From Ferrovibrio terrae_A (GTDB lineage Bacteria > Pseudomonadota > Alphaproteobacteria > Ferrovibrionales > Ferrovibrionaceae), in NCBI RefSeq assembly GCF_943372915.1, contig NZ_CALSAN010000002.1:1-64000 (forward strand): a stretch of DNA of 64,000 nucleotides, in the 5' to 3' direction. The notes below the pieces were generated by a model, which ran no database searches, was not told the DNA's origin, and was given only the letters and a program-made list of their open reading frames with translations. Positions 1 to 9,098 of this stretch are shown in pieces. The position numbers were made by a program, and so were the translations under genes. The first letter of the stretch is position 1, and the number at the start of each line of letters is the position of its first letter.

Positions 1-281
1 ATCGCCGCTTCCTGCAGCGCGGTCTGGTAATCGTCGTCAGAGAGATCACCGGCGCCTTCGGTCAGCAGGCCGGTGGCAAGCTGGGCCAGGCCCTCCTGCC
101 CCACCGGGTCGCTGGACGAGCCGCCGCGCCAGGTCGCCTGCAGCGCCACCATGGGGATCGCGGGTTCGCGCACGAACCAGACCTCGAGGCCGAGCGGGGT
201 TTTGATTCGCTCGATCTTCGGGGCGGCTTCAGCCGAAACGGCAGCACACAGCAGCAGAACGGCAAGAAGGATGCGACGCAT
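1..281 (-). CDS. M16 family peptidase-like protein, non-catalytic partner (partial, N-terminus only)
   Basis: Only the first 93 residues are in the window; the rest runs off the left edge. The start ATG overlaps the stop of the upstream M16 gene (ATGA), so the two are translationally coupled. A signal peptide is visible (MRRILLAVLLLCAAVSAEA), so the protein is exported to the periplasm. Where an active M16 enzyme carries HxxEH, this protein reads GLAQLATGLL, so the zinc-binding histidines and catalytic glutamate are missing. Paired active/inactive M16 proteins are common in Alphaproteobacteria and are thought to act as heterodimers. That this one forms the chamber with its neighbour is inference. 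Confidence 0.85.
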   Translation of the reverse strand, partial: MRRILLAVLLLCAAVSAEAAPKIERIKTPLGLEVWFVREPAIPMVALQATWRGGSSSDPVGQEGLAQLATGLLTEGAGDLSDDDYQTALQEAA

Positions 282-1621
282 CAGCTCTGCTCCTTGGGCA
301 ACAGATAGCCGGTGACAGACCGGCGCAGGTCGAACACATAGCGCGCCGCAGCCAGCACCTGATCGCGCGTCACCGCATCGACCAGCCGTGGCCAGGCCTC
401 GACATCCTCCACCGTCAGCCCGGTGGTGAGCGCAACGCCGAAGATGCGGGCGGCACCCGAGAGGCCGTCGCGGGCGAACACGGTTTCGGCCTGCATGCCG
501 GTGCGGGCACGGCGCATCTCGTCGTCGCCGACGCCATCGGTCAGCAGCTCGGCGATTACCCGGTCGAGTGTCGCTTCAACCTCTTCCAGCTTGCGACCGC
601 GCTTGGGCGAGGCGCTGAAGCCGAAGGTGCCGGGATCGAGCGACAGCGAGGAATACCAGGTGCCGGCCGACACTGCCGGGCCGTCACCCTTGACCAGCGC
701 CTTGTGCAGACGGCCGGTCGGCGCATTCAGGATCTCGGCCAGCACGGCGAGCGGCACGGCATGCTGCTTCTCGCCGGCCGAGCGGCTCGGCGCCAGATAG
801 GTGCGCCGCATCGATGGCTGGGTGACGCGACCGTCGGTCATGCTGAGCCGGCGTGCCGCCAGCTGATTGGGCTCCTGCGGGCGGAAGCGCGGCGGTATCG
901 GCCGCATCGGGATCATGCTGTAGTATTTCTCGGCCAGCGCCTTCAGGTCTGCCGGGCGCACATCGCCGGCCACGATCAGGATGGCATTGTTGGGCGCATA
1001 ATGGGTGCGATAGAAGGCCATCGCATCATCGAGCGTCAGACGCTGGATTTCCGCCGGCCAGCCGATCACCGGGCGGCCGTAAGGATGGCTGAGATACTGC
1101 GCGGCATCGAGCTGTTCGCCAAACAGGGCGCCGGGATTGTTGTCGGTGCGGCTGAGCCGCTCTTCCAGCACCACCTGCAGCTCCGGCTTGGCATCCGCGG
1201 CCCTGGGGTTGAGCTGATTCATGCGCTCGGCTTCCATGCGCATCACCAGTTCAAGCCGGTCGCGCGCGATGGTCTGGAAATAGCCGGTGTAATCCGAGGA
1301 GGTGAAGGCATTGTCGCGGCCGCCTTCGCGCGACACGATCTTCGAAAACTCACCCGGCGGCACGCTGGGCGTGCCCTTGAACATCAGATGTTCCAGGTAG
1401 TGCGCCACGCCGGACACGCCGGGCGCCTCGTCGGCAGCGCCGACTCGATACCACACCATGTGATGCACAATCGGCGCGCGGTGATCCTCGATCAGGACCA
1501 CCTGCATGCCATTGCCCAGCATGAACTGCGTCGGATTGAAAACCTGGGCCCGGCTGTCGCCGGGGGCGCCCGCGAGCCAGAGACCAGCTGCGGACAGGAC
1601 GGCGATCAGGCGGTTGCGCAC
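281..1621 (-). CDS. Zinc-dependent M16 (pitrilysin/insulinase-like) peptidase, catalytic subunit
   Basis: This is a 446-residue periplasmic metallopeptidase. The inverted zinc site HYLEH is present in GVAHYLEHLMFKGT, close to the N-terminus as usual for M16. An N-terminal hydrophobic segment (LIAVLSAAGLWLAGA) followed by DSRAQ is a likely signal peptide. I chose the GTG at 1621 because it has a GGAG about 10 bases upstream, gives a proper signal peptide and does not overlap the upstream lipoprotein gene. A longer frame extends to 1738 but would run into that gene. It is coupled to the inactive partner at 1-281. The substrate is unknown. Confidence 0.9.
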   Translation of the reverse strand: MRNRLIAVLSAAGLWLAGAPGDSRAQVFNPTQFMLGNGMQVVLIEDHRAPIVHHMVWYRVGAADEAPGVSGVAHYLEHLMFKGTPSVPPGEFSKIVSREGGRDNAFTSSDYTGYFQTIARDRLELVMRMEAERMNQLNPRAADAKPELQVVLEERLSRTDNNPGALFGEQLDAAQYLSHPYGRPVIGWPAEIQRLTLDDAMAFYRTHYAPNNAILIVAGDVRPADLKALAEKYYSMIPMRPIPPRFRPQEPNQLAARRLSMTDGRVTQPSMRRTYLAPSRSAGEKQHAVPLAVLAEILNAPTGRLHKALVKGDGPAVSAGTWYSSLSLDPGTFGFSASPKRGRKLEEVEATLDRVIAELLTDGVGDDEMRRARTGMQAETVFARDGLSGAARIFGVALTTGLTVEDVEAWPRLVDAVTRDQVLAAARYVFDLRRSVTGYLLPKEQS

Positions 1622-1652
1622 AGGCAGCTCCGTGGACTGGGGGAAAGCTCCG

Positions 1653-2270
1653 TCAGAAAACACCCTCAAGCGGGCCGCGTTCGCGGCGCTTGATGGTTGG
1701 CACGGTGCCGGTGGTGGCCGGCTTGCCGGTGGCGGCATTCTCGCGCAGGCGCTGGGCTTCCTTGGCCGGGTCGACTGCGAGACCCGGATCTTCAGGCTTC
1801 TGCCAGAACATCAGGCGGTCAACAAAGCGGCGGTCGCGCTCGGCGAGCTGGGTGAATTCGTCATTCACCTTGCGACGGATATCAGGATCGGCATTGCCCG
1901 CACGCGCCTGCTGCAGCAGCGCCTGCTCGCCGGCCGAGCGCGGCTGGTTGGCAACGGCGCCACGGCTCAGCGGAGTGATCTGGCCGGCCGCATCGGTGCT
2001 GTTGCCGCCGAAGGCGGCAGCCGCGCGATCACGGGCCGGCACTTCCTGCGGACGCGGCGCACCCGGATCCGGCGGGCGCAGGCCGAATTCCGGCGGCAGC
2101 ACCAGCGGCGCCTTGGTGACGACGACGAATTCATCCGGCGACTTCTTGGTCAGGCCAAGCGCCTCCTTGGTGGAGTCGCAGCCGGTCAGCAGCACGGCAC
2201 AAGCCAGCAGCGCGAGGCCGCCGACAGACGGCAGGGGCAGATGTCGGCCGGCAATGTTCGGTCGACCCAT
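1653..2270 (-). CDS. DUF3035 family lipoprotein
   Basis: A 205-residue predicted lipoprotein. The lipobox is ACAVLLTGC, after a hydrophobic stretch, so the mature protein should start at that cysteine and sit in a membrane facing the periplasm. The body is rich in Pro, Ala and Arg and matches my recollection of the DUF3035 family, which in Alphaproteobacteria usually lies between lspA and the paired M16 peptidases. Here a histidine kinase gene intervenes. The ATG at 2270 is preceded by AAGGGA and leaves a normal signal peptide; a longer in-frame extension to 2360 is unlikely. The molecular function is unknown. Its own lipid modification would depend on LspA, encoded just upstream. Confidence 0.75.
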   Translation of the reverse strand: MGRPNIAGRHLPLPSVGGLALLACAVLLTGCDSTKEALGLTKKSPDEFVVVTKAPLVLPPEFGLRPPDPGAPRPQEVPARDRAAAAFGGNSTDAAGQITPLSRGAVANQPRSAGEQALLQQARAGNADPDIRRKVNDEFTQLAERDRRFVDRLMFWQKPEDPGLAVDPAKEAQRLRENAATGKPATTGTVPTIKRRERGPLEGVF

Positions 2271-2401
2271 GGCAAAACGATCCCTTGTTGAACGCGAGGC
2301 GGGGGGGGATTTTAGCCCCGCGGCCGGTGCCGGCACAAGGGCGCCCGCGGCCTTCCACATCGCGGAAATAGTGCGGATTTCCGCCCCCGCGCTTTGCCGC
2401 G

Positions 2402-4363
2402 TCAGGCCGCAGCCGGGGTTCGTCCGGGCAAGCGGATGATGGCCACCGTGCCGCCCGATTCGCCGCTGGCGATCGACAGGGTGCCGCCATGCAGTTCGAC
2501 GAATTTGCGGCTGATCGCCAGTCCCAGACCGGTGCCCTCGCTACGGCGGCGAATATTGGGGTCGCCCTGCCAGAACGGCTCGAAAATCCGCGCCAGATCC
2601 TCGGCCCGGATGCCCACCCCGGTATCCCGCACCGCGATCGTCAGGCTGCCATCGGACCCGCTGCTGCCGGTCACGCGCACGGCGCCGCCCGATGGGGTGA
2701 ACTTGATCGCATTGGACAGCAGGTTGAGCAGCACCTGCTTGATGGCGCGGGCATCGATGCGCGCCGGCGGCAGCGCGGAGGGGAATTCGTCGATCAGGTC
2801 GATATCGGCTTCCTGGGCGCGCCCTTTCACAATGGTGAGGCAGTCGCTGATCACCGTGGGCAGGTCGACATCCTCAAGCGACAGCTCGTAGCGGCCGGCT
2901 TCGATCTTCGACATGTCGAGAATGTCGTTGATGACATGCAGCAGATGCCGCGCGCTCATCACGATGTCTTCGGCATAATCGAAATAGCGGTCGGAGTTGG
3001 CGCCCCACATGCGCAGGGTGATCACCTCGGCAAAACCGATGATGGCATTGAGCGGCGTGCGCAGCTCATGGCTCATATTGGCGAGGAATTCGGATTTCGC
3101 ACGATTGGCCGCGATGGCATGCTCGCGCTCACGGGCATAGGACGAGGCCAGCCGCTCAAGATCCTCGGCCTGGGCACGCAGGCGGCTGTTGGCTTCATCC
3201 AGCGCCTTCTCCGCCAGCTTGCGTTCGGAAATGTCGAGCGCGATCGAAATCACGCCCGTCACTACCCCACCGGCATCGAACAGCGGAACCTTGCTTTCCA
3301 GCATGGTCAGATGCGGCGCATCAACCATGTAGTAAGTACGCTCCACATTCAGCACCGGAGCTCCGGCCGCAATCATCGCGGCTTCGTTGTCGTCGCTGAA
3401 ACGGATAAAGTCGTCGCGCTTGTCCGGGTGAATGCCGGGCAGCGGCAACTCGTGCAGATGGCGGCCGATAATCTGGTCGGCCGGCAAGCCAAACACATCG
3501 GAACAGCGGCTGTTGACCAGCATGTAGCGGCCATCGGCATCCTTCAGCGTGATCGGCGCCGGAATCGCATCCAGCACGACACGCAGCATTTCGCGATTGC
3601 GCTCCACCTCGGCCAGATACTCGCCGCCGGCACCCAGGATGGCATTGACACGTTCGGTGAGCATGCCGAACTCGTCCTGCTCATGGCCTTTGGGCACCGT
3701 GATACCGGTTTCCTGCGGCCGGCGTGGATCGGCACGTTCGATCTGCGCAACCAGATTGAGCAGCGGCCGGGTCAAGGTGAAATAGAAGAGCACGGCCAGA
3801 ATCAGCGCGAGCACAAAATTGCGCACGAAACCGGTGCCGACCACCACCCAGGTGCGGCCAAGGATACTGCGCGCCAGCAAGGTACCATCGACATCGACAC
3901 GCATCTCGCCGACCAGATCGCGATCGCGCGGGCCATAGAGCGGGCGGATCAGCGTTTCATCGGTGGATGGCAGCAGAAGGGCGAATGTCTCGGCCAGTCC
4001 CCAGGCATCCTCGTCCTTTGGCGGCGTCGGGGTCTGGCCGCGTTCCTGCATCGCCATGCGGCGGCCATAGTTGTCATAGATTTCGGCGCGCCAGATCGGC
4101 TGATACAGCAACAGACCGCTGACCACGCGCGCGGCCAACTGTTCATCGAGCGCATAGGCCGCCTGCGAGGCTGCATCGTTCAGCATATCCATCACCTGGG
4201 TGACGGTGGCTTCACGCTGGTTGACCTCGTTGCGGATATCGAGGGCGATCTGGAACAGGCTGGAGAAGAAGCCCAGCAACAGCGCCGCAATCACCGTCAC
4301 CTTGACCTGACGGGCGGAGAGCTGATGGCGCGCGGAATGGCGTGCGGGCGCGGGCAACGTCAT
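2402..4363 (-). CDS. Membrane-bound PAS sensor histidine kinase
   Basis: This 653-residue protein has two membrane segments (about 22-42 and 177-197) that enclose a periplasmic sensor of roughly 135 residues. A HAMP-like linker follows (198-250), then a PAS domain (about 260-380), a coiled coil (380-425), a HisKA domain with the phospho-accepting His432 in NMSHELRTPLNAIIGF, and a HATPase domain (N-box around N551, D580-T-G, and GTGLGLAI at 610-617). It has all the residues needed for autophosphorylation and lacks a receiver domain. No response regulator is encoded in the window, so it is an orphan kinase with unknown signal and partner. AGGA lies upstream of the ATG. The 263-base spacer to lspA holds short inverted repeats (4463-4479 and 4581-4596) but no convincing terminator. 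Confidence 0.92.
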   Translation of the reverse strand: MTLPAPARHSARHQLSARQVKVTVIAALLLGFFSSLFQIALDIRNEVNQREATVTQVMDMLNDAASQAAYALDEQLAARVVSGLLLYQPIWRAEIYDNYGRRMAMQERGQTPTPPKDEDAWGLAETFALLLPSTDETLIRPLYGPRDRDLVGEMRVDVDGTLLARSILGRTWVVVGTGFVRNFVLALILAVLFYFTLTRPLLNLVAQIERADPRRPQETGITVPKGHEQDEFGMLTERVNAILGAGGEYLAEVERNREMLRVVLDAIPAPITLKDADGRYMLVNSRCSDVFGLPADQIIGRHLHELPLPGIHPDKRDDFIRFSDDNEAAMIAAGAPVLNVERTYYMVDAPHLTMLESKVPLFDAGGVVTGVISIALDISERKLAEKALDEANSRLRAQAEDLERLASSYAREREHAIAANRAKSEFLANMSHELRTPLNAIIGFAEVITLRMWGANSDRYFDYAEDIVMSARHLLHVINDILDMSKIEAGRYELSLEDVDLPTVISDCLTIVKGRAQEADIDLIDEFPSALPPARIDARAIKQVLLNLLSNAIKFTPSGGAVRVTGSSGSDGSLTIAVRDTGVGIRAEDLARIFEPFWQGDPNIRRRSEGTGLGLAISRKFVELHGGTLSIASGESGGTVAIIRLPGRTPAAA

Positions 4364-4626
4364 GCGTGTCCTGCGATTGCAGCCGCGCCGGCAATGACTT
4401 GCCGGGCGACCCTTTGTGCGACGGGCAACGGGCTATCGAAGCCTGTCGCCACCCCTTTTCCGGGACGGCCTTGCCGTCCGGTCCACCCCGACCGAAGCAT
4501 CCTGCCTCTCGTCCGCACCCTCACCTACGAAGATGATGCTGCCACCATTCGCGTCCGGGCGCAACGAATCGCCAGAACATCTACCAAAAGTGGTAGCCAC
4601 GGCGCACCAGCAGCTTAGGACATTGA

Positions 4627-5109
4627 CTATGATGCTGTTTTTGGGGGGGACCTGAAGCCGTCGAGCAACAGCAGCAGAACGCCAACCACGATGGCGCTGT
4701 CAGCCAGGTTGAAGGCCGGCCAATGCTGGCCGAAGGCATGGAAATCCAGGAAATCGAACACCGCGCCAAAGCGCAGCCGGTCGATCACATTGCCGATCGC
4801 CCCGCCGATGATCAGGCCAAGGGCGGCGGCGACCAGCCTGGACTGGCAGCGCCAGAGCCAGAGCCCGAGCCAGACCAGCACACCCAGGGCCACCCCGATC
4901 AGCGTCCAGCTGCGAAAATCGCTGTCCTCCTGGAACAGGCCGAAGCTGACGCCGGTATTCCAGACCATGACCAGATTGAAGAACGGCGTCACCACGATGC
5001 CGGCGGGATGCTGCTGCATCAGGTCGAGGAAAAACAGCTTGCTGACCTGGTCGGCCACCAGGATGGCAACCGCAAGCAGCAGACCGAACAGACGCAGCCG
5101 CTGGGTCAT
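4627..5109 (-). CDS. lspA: Lipoprotein signal peptidase (signal peptidase II)
   Basis: A 160-residue polytopic membrane aspartic protease that cleaves the signal peptide of diacylglyceryl-prolipoproteins ahead of the lipobox cysteine. Four hydrophobic helices are visible. Both family signatures carrying the catalytic aspartates are intact: GGAIGNVIDRLRFGAVFDF and FNLADSAIVVG. The ATG overlaps the ileS stop by four bases (ATGA), the usual ileS-lspA arrangement, so the two are co-translated. The length is normal for the family. Confidence 0.97.
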   Translation of the reverse strand: MTQRLRLFGLLLAVAILVADQVSKLFFLDLMQQHPAGIVVTPFFNLVMVWNTGVSFGLFQEDSDFRSWTLIGVALGVLVWLGLWLWRCQSRLVAAALGLIIGGAIGNVIDRLRFGAVFDFLDFHAFGQHWPAFNLADSAIVVGVLLLLLDGFRSPPKTAS

Positions 5110-7943
5110 GCCGCGGACCCGACTGCTTCAGCACACCGCCGGCACAGGTCGTCATGGCCCGGGACATGGCCCACATCAGGCAGCACCTGCCAGCAGCGTT
5201 CGCATTTGAGGCCCGAGGCCTGCTGCGGCACGACGGCAACGCCCTTCACATCCTCGCTACGGAAGGCCTCGGCCGGCCCCTCGCCCTCGCGCACGGTGAT
5301 GCCCGAGGTGATGCAGGTCTCGGCAAAATCGATCCCCTCCAGGGCGGCAATGTCCTCAGGCGTGGCATAGACCACCGGATGCGCCTGCAGGCTGGCGCCG
5401 ATGCGCTTCTCCGCGCGTTCGATTTCCAGTGCGCCGGTGACGGCACGGCGCACGCGCCGCACCTTCTCCCACTTGGCACCCAGCGCCGCATCCAGCCATT
5501 CTGCCGGAATGGTCGGGAACAGCTCACGGTGCACGCTGCCATCTTCCGACGGATAGCGGGTCAGCCAGGCTTCTTCCGCCGTGAAGCTGATGAAGGGCGC
5601 CAGCCATTTCACCAGGCAGTCGAACAGATGATCCAGCACGGTACGCGCGGCACGGCGGCGGATGCTGGTGGGCGCGTCGCAATACAGCGCATCCTTGCGA
5701 ATGTCGAAATAGAAGCCCGACAGATCGACGGCACAGAAGTTATAGATCGCCACATACATGCGGTGGAAATCGTAGGCCTCACAGCTTTCGCGCACCACCT
5801 GGCCCAGTTCGGCCAGGCGATGCAGCACCCAGCGCTCCAGTTCCGGCATCTGCGCATGCGGCAGGCGTTCGCTTTCCTGGAAGCCGGCGAGATTGCCGAG
5901 CAGGTAGCGCAGCGTGTTGCGCAGGCGACGATAGGCATCGGACTGCGCCTGGATGATGGTCTTGCCGACGCTGAGGTCTTCCGAGTAATCCGACGACACC
6001 ACCCACAGGCGCAGGATATCCGCGCCCGACTGCTTGATGACATCCTGCGGCTCGGTGGTATTGCCGAGCGACTTGGACATCTTGCGGCCCTTCTCGTCCA
6101 GCGTGAAGCCATGCGTCAGCACGGCGTCATACGGCGCGCGGCCGCGCGTGCCGCAGCTTTCCAGCAGGGATGAGTGGAACCAGCCACGATGCTGGTCGGA
6201 ACCTTCGAGATACAGCGAGGCCGGCCATTTCAGGTCGGGGCGCTGTTCCAGCACAAAGCTGTGGGTCGAGCCGGAATCGAACCAGACATCGAGAATGTCG
6301 GTCACCATCTTCCAGTCGGACGGATTGTACTTGTTGCCAAGGAAATCCGACGGCTGGGCGGTGAACCAGGCATCGGCACCGCCTTTGAGGCAGGCCTCGA
6401 CGATGCGCTCGTTCACTTCCTCGTCGCGCAGAAGCTCGCCGGTTTCCTTGTTCTCGAATACCGCGATCGGCACGCCCCAGGCGCGCTGGCGGCTGATCAC
6501 CCAGTCCGGGCGCTGCTCGATCATCGCATAGAGGCGGTTGCGGCCCGAGGCCGGATAGAATTCGGTGGCGTCGATGGCGGCCAGCGCCTTCTTGCGCAGC
6601 TCATTGGTGGTCATCGAGATGAACCACTGCGGCGTGTTGCGGAAGATCAGCGGCGCCTTGGAGCGCCAGGAATGCGGATACTGGTGGCGCAGCCGACCCT
6701 TGCCGACCAGCGCACCGGCCTCGATCATGGTGGCGATCACGCGGCCATTGGCATCGCCTTCCTTGCCGGCATCGTCCAGCACGCGGGCCGGCTTGTCGCC
6801 GCCGAAGATCGGCACATGGCGGAAGTAGCTGCCATCGGCATCGACGGTATGCGGCACCTCGATGCCATTGGCGGTGCCGAGATTGTAGTCATCCGCGCCA
6901 TGGCCCGGCGCGATATGCACAAAGCCGGTGCCGGCATCCATGGTGACGAAATCGCCGGCCAGCACCGGCACGGCGAATTCATAGCCCTGGCCGCGCAGCG
7001 GATGGGCACAGACAGTGCCGACAAGATCGGCACCCTTGAACGTGGCGACGGGCGTATAGCTTTCGATGGCGCAGGCCTTGGCCACCGTTTCGGCCAGGTC
7101 CTTGGCGACGATGATTTCATCGCCCACTTTCGCCAGCGTCTTCTCGCCCACGGTATCGATGCGCAGGCGCAGATACTCGGCGTCTTTCGACAGCGCGATG
7201 GCACGGTTGCCCGGCAGGGTCCAGGGCGTGGTGGTCCAGATCACGATGCTGGCGCCTTCCAGCGCCTTCACGCTCGCCGTTACCACCGGGAATTTCACGA
7301 ACACCGTGGAAGAGGCGTGCTCGTGATACTCGACTTCGGCCTCGGCCAGCGCGGTGCGTTCGACGATTGACCACATCACCGGCTTGGAGCCCTTGAACAG
7401 GCCGCCATTCATCAGGAATTTCTGGATCTCGCGCACGATCTGGGCTTCGGCGGCGAAGCTCATCGTGGTGTAGGGATTCTTCCAGTCGCCGATCACGCCA
7501 AGGCGCTTGAATTCCTCGCGCTGGACGCCGATCCAGTGTTCGGCGAAATCGCGGCACTCCTTGCGGAACTCGTCGATCGGCACTTCGTCCTTGTTCTTGC
7601 CGGCCGCGCGATATTTTTCCTCGATCTTCCATTCGATCGGCAGGCCGTGGCAGTCCCAGCCCGGCACATAATTGGCGTCGAAGCCCATCATCTGCCGCGA
7701 ACGGTTGATCACATCCTTGAGGATCTTGTTCAGTGCGTGTCCGATATGCAGATGGCCGTTGGCATAGGGCGGGCCGTCATGCAGCACATACTGCTCGCGA
7801 CCTTTGCTGTCGGCGCGCAGCTTTTCGTAGAGGCCGATCTTCTCCCAGCGGGCGAGGATTTCCGGCTCCTTGGCCGGCAGGCCGGCCTTCATCGGGAAAT
7901 CGGTGGTGGGCAGGAAAACGGTGGGGCGGTAGTCGGTGGTCAT
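5106..7943 (-). CDS. ileS: Isoleucyl-tRNA synthetase
   Basis: A 945-residue cytoplasmic class I aminoacyl-tRNA synthetase that charges tRNA-Ile. The HIGH signature is in NGHLHIGHALNKILKDV near residue 65, and KMSKS is in DEKGRKMSKSLGN. The CP1 editing domain lies between them. The C-terminus has a zinc-binding motif CERCW ... CRRC, as in bacterial IleRS. It heads an ileS-lspA unit. No T-box leader is visible upstream, as expected outside Firmicutes and relatives. The 197-base spacer to ribF contains two hairpins, so ileS may have its own promoter. Confidence 0.98.
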   Translation of the reverse strand: MTTDYRPTVFLPTTDFPMKAGLPAKEPEILARWEKIGLYEKLRADSKGREQYVLHDGPPYANGHLHIGHALNKILKDVINRSRQMMGFDANYVPGWDCHGLPIEWKIEEKYRAAGKNKDEVPIDEFRKECRDFAEHWIGVQREEFKRLGVIGDWKNPYTTMSFAAEAQIVREIQKFLMNGGLFKGSKPVMWSIVERTALAEAEVEYHEHASSTVFVKFPVVTASVKALEGASIVIWTTTPWTLPGNRAIALSKDAEYLRLRIDTVGEKTLAKVGDEIIVAKDLAETVAKACAIESYTPVATFKGADLVGTVCAHPLRGQGYEFAVPVLAGDFVTMDAGTGFVHIAPGHGADDYNLGTANGIEVPHTVDADGSYFRHVPIFGGDKPARVLDDAGKEGDANGRVIATMIEAGALVGKGRLRHQYPHSWRSKAPLIFRNTPQWFISMTTNELRKKALAAIDATEFYPASGRNRLYAMIEQRPDWVISRQRAWGVPIAVFENKETGELLRDEEVNERIVEACLKGGADAWFTAQPSDFLGNKYNPSDWKMVTDILDVWFDSGSTHSFVLEQRPDLKWPASLYLEGSDQHRGWFHSSLLESCGTRGRAPYDAVLTHGFTLDEKGRKMSKSLGNTTEPQDVIKQSGADILRLWVVSSDYSEDLSVGKTIIQAQSDAYRRLRNTLRYLLGNLAGFQESERLPHAQMPELERWVLHRLAELGQVVRESCEAYDFHRMYVAIYNFCAVDLSGFYFDIRKDALYCDAPTSIRRRAARTVLDHLFDCLVKWLAPFISFTAEEAWLTRYPSEDGSVHRELFPTIPAEWLDAALGAKWEKVRRVRRAVTGALEIERAEKRIGASLQAHPVVYATPEDIAALEGIDFAETCITSGITVREGEGPAEAFRSEDVKGVAVVPQQASGLKCERCWQVLPDVGHVPGHDDLCRRCAEAVGSAA

Positions 7944-8099
7944 GGCTCAACTCGGGTGACACGCCTCTGGGCTTGCGCCGGCGCGATGATCTGGAAAAAA
8001 GTCGAGGAAATCCCGGGCCTTAGAAAAGGACCGGGCCGCTAATTCGCGGCGCCCGCAGGCCGACCGATATGGCGAATTGCCCAAGCATGGCGATGATTT

Positions 8100-8133
8100 A
8101 GCATCCCCGCCCCGGGCTGTCGAGGCGGGTGCT
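8100..8133 (-). terminator. Possible terminator hairpin after ribF
   Basis: A CCCGCC/GGCGGG stem is extended by AGCA/TGCT with a two-base bulge, just after the ribF stop. It lacks a U-tract, so it may be a weak or Rho-assisted terminator. A second hairpin (CCCGGGCCTT ... AAGGACCGGG) lies at 8012-8035. Confidence 0.3.
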
Positions 8134-8140
8134 ACGCGGT

Positions 8141-9064
8141 CTAGCGACCCGCCATCGCCGCCTTCGCCGCCACCACATCGGCAGCGATCTGGATCTTCAG
8201 CGGCTCGGGGCCTTCGTATTTCAGCTCCGGCCGCAGGAAGGCGTGGAATTCGACCCGCATGGCGCGGCCGTAGAGGTCGCCGCTGAAATCGAAGAGATAG
8301 ACCTCCAGCTTCACGTCGGTCTGATCAAACGTCGGCCGGATGCCGAGACTGGCGACGCCGTCATGCACTTCGCCGTCGAGCACGGCGCGCACGGCATAGA
8401 TGCCGAATTTCGGGATCTGGAAATCGGTCAATGCCACATTGGCCGTCGGAAAGCCCAGCTCGCGGCCACGCTTGTCGCCATGCTCCACCACCCCGAGGAT
8501 TTCCCAGGGCCGGCCGAGCTGGCGGTTGGCCGCCGCCACGTCGCCGGCCTCCAGCAGGCCGCGCACGCGCGAGGATGAATAGGCTTCGCCGTCACCCTGC
8601 GCAGCAACCACCGTGACGCCGATGCCATGCCGGGCGCCCAGCTCACGCAGCATATCGGTATTGCCGGCGCGCGCCTTGCCGAAGGTGAAATCGTAGCCGA
8701 CCACGACATGGCCGAGGCCCAGGTCGCGGGCCAGGATATGGTCGACGAAATCCTGCGGCGACTGCGCCGCCAGCGTGGCATCGAAAGGCAGCGCCAGCGT
8801 GGCATTGATGCCCAGGCCATTGAGGATGCGCGCCTTGGTCTCCAGCGCATCGAGCCGGAAGGGGGCCGATGACGGCACGAAGAAGCGGCGCGGATGCGGC
8901 TCGAAGGTGATGACGGCGCGCGGCTTTACCGCCTTGTCCGCCTCCGCATGCACAGCGGCGATCAGGGCGCGATGCCCCAGATGCACGCCGTCGAAATTGC
9001 CGATGGCCGCCACGGCGCCGCGAAGTGCCGGCGGGAAACTGGCGCTGGAACGCAGAAGACGCAT
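8141..9064 (-). CDS. ribF: Bifunctional riboflavin kinase / FAD synthetase
   Basis: A 307-residue cytoplasmic enzyme that makes FMN from riboflavin and then FAD from FMN and ATP. The N-terminal nucleotidyltransferase domain has GNFDGVHLGHRALI (about residues 22-35). The C-terminal riboflavin kinase domain has GRELGFPTANV (about 200-210), the usual Mg-ATP loop. The order ribF-ileS-lspA is common in proteobacteria. The flavin products would serve several enzymes in the window (GlcD/GlcE, methylsuccinyl-CoA dehydrogenase). Confidence 0.96.
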   Translation of the reverse strand: MRLLRSSASFPPALRGAVAAIGNFDGVHLGHRALIAAVHAEADKAVKPRAVITFEPHPRRFFVPSSAPFRLDALETKARILNGLGINATLALPFDATLAAQSPQDFVDHILARDLGLGHVVVGYDFTFGKARAGNTDMLRELGARHGIGVTVVAAQGDGEAYSSSRVRGLLEAGDVAAANRQLGRPWEILGVVEHGDKRGRELGFPTANVALTDFQIPKFGIYAVRAVLDGEVHDGVASLGIRPTFDQTDVKLEVYLFDFSGDLYGRAMRVEFHAFLRPELKYEGPEPLKIQIAADVVAAKAAMAGR

Positions 9065-9098
9065 GTTACCGGATAAACCCCTGGAGAAAGGGGCGCCG

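Noticed and set aside
4463..4479. GGACGGC/GCCGTCC hairpin after lspA as a terminator
   Set aside because: Loop of three bases and no U-run on the minus strand; too far (about 150 bases) from the lspA stop.
2489..4618. A very long plus-strand open frame (709 codons) opposite the histidine kinase
   Set aside because: It is antisense to a gene with clear domains. Its translation is His/Gln/Ala/Gly/Arg-rich with no recognisable motif, as expected from GC-rich codon bias in the complementary frame.
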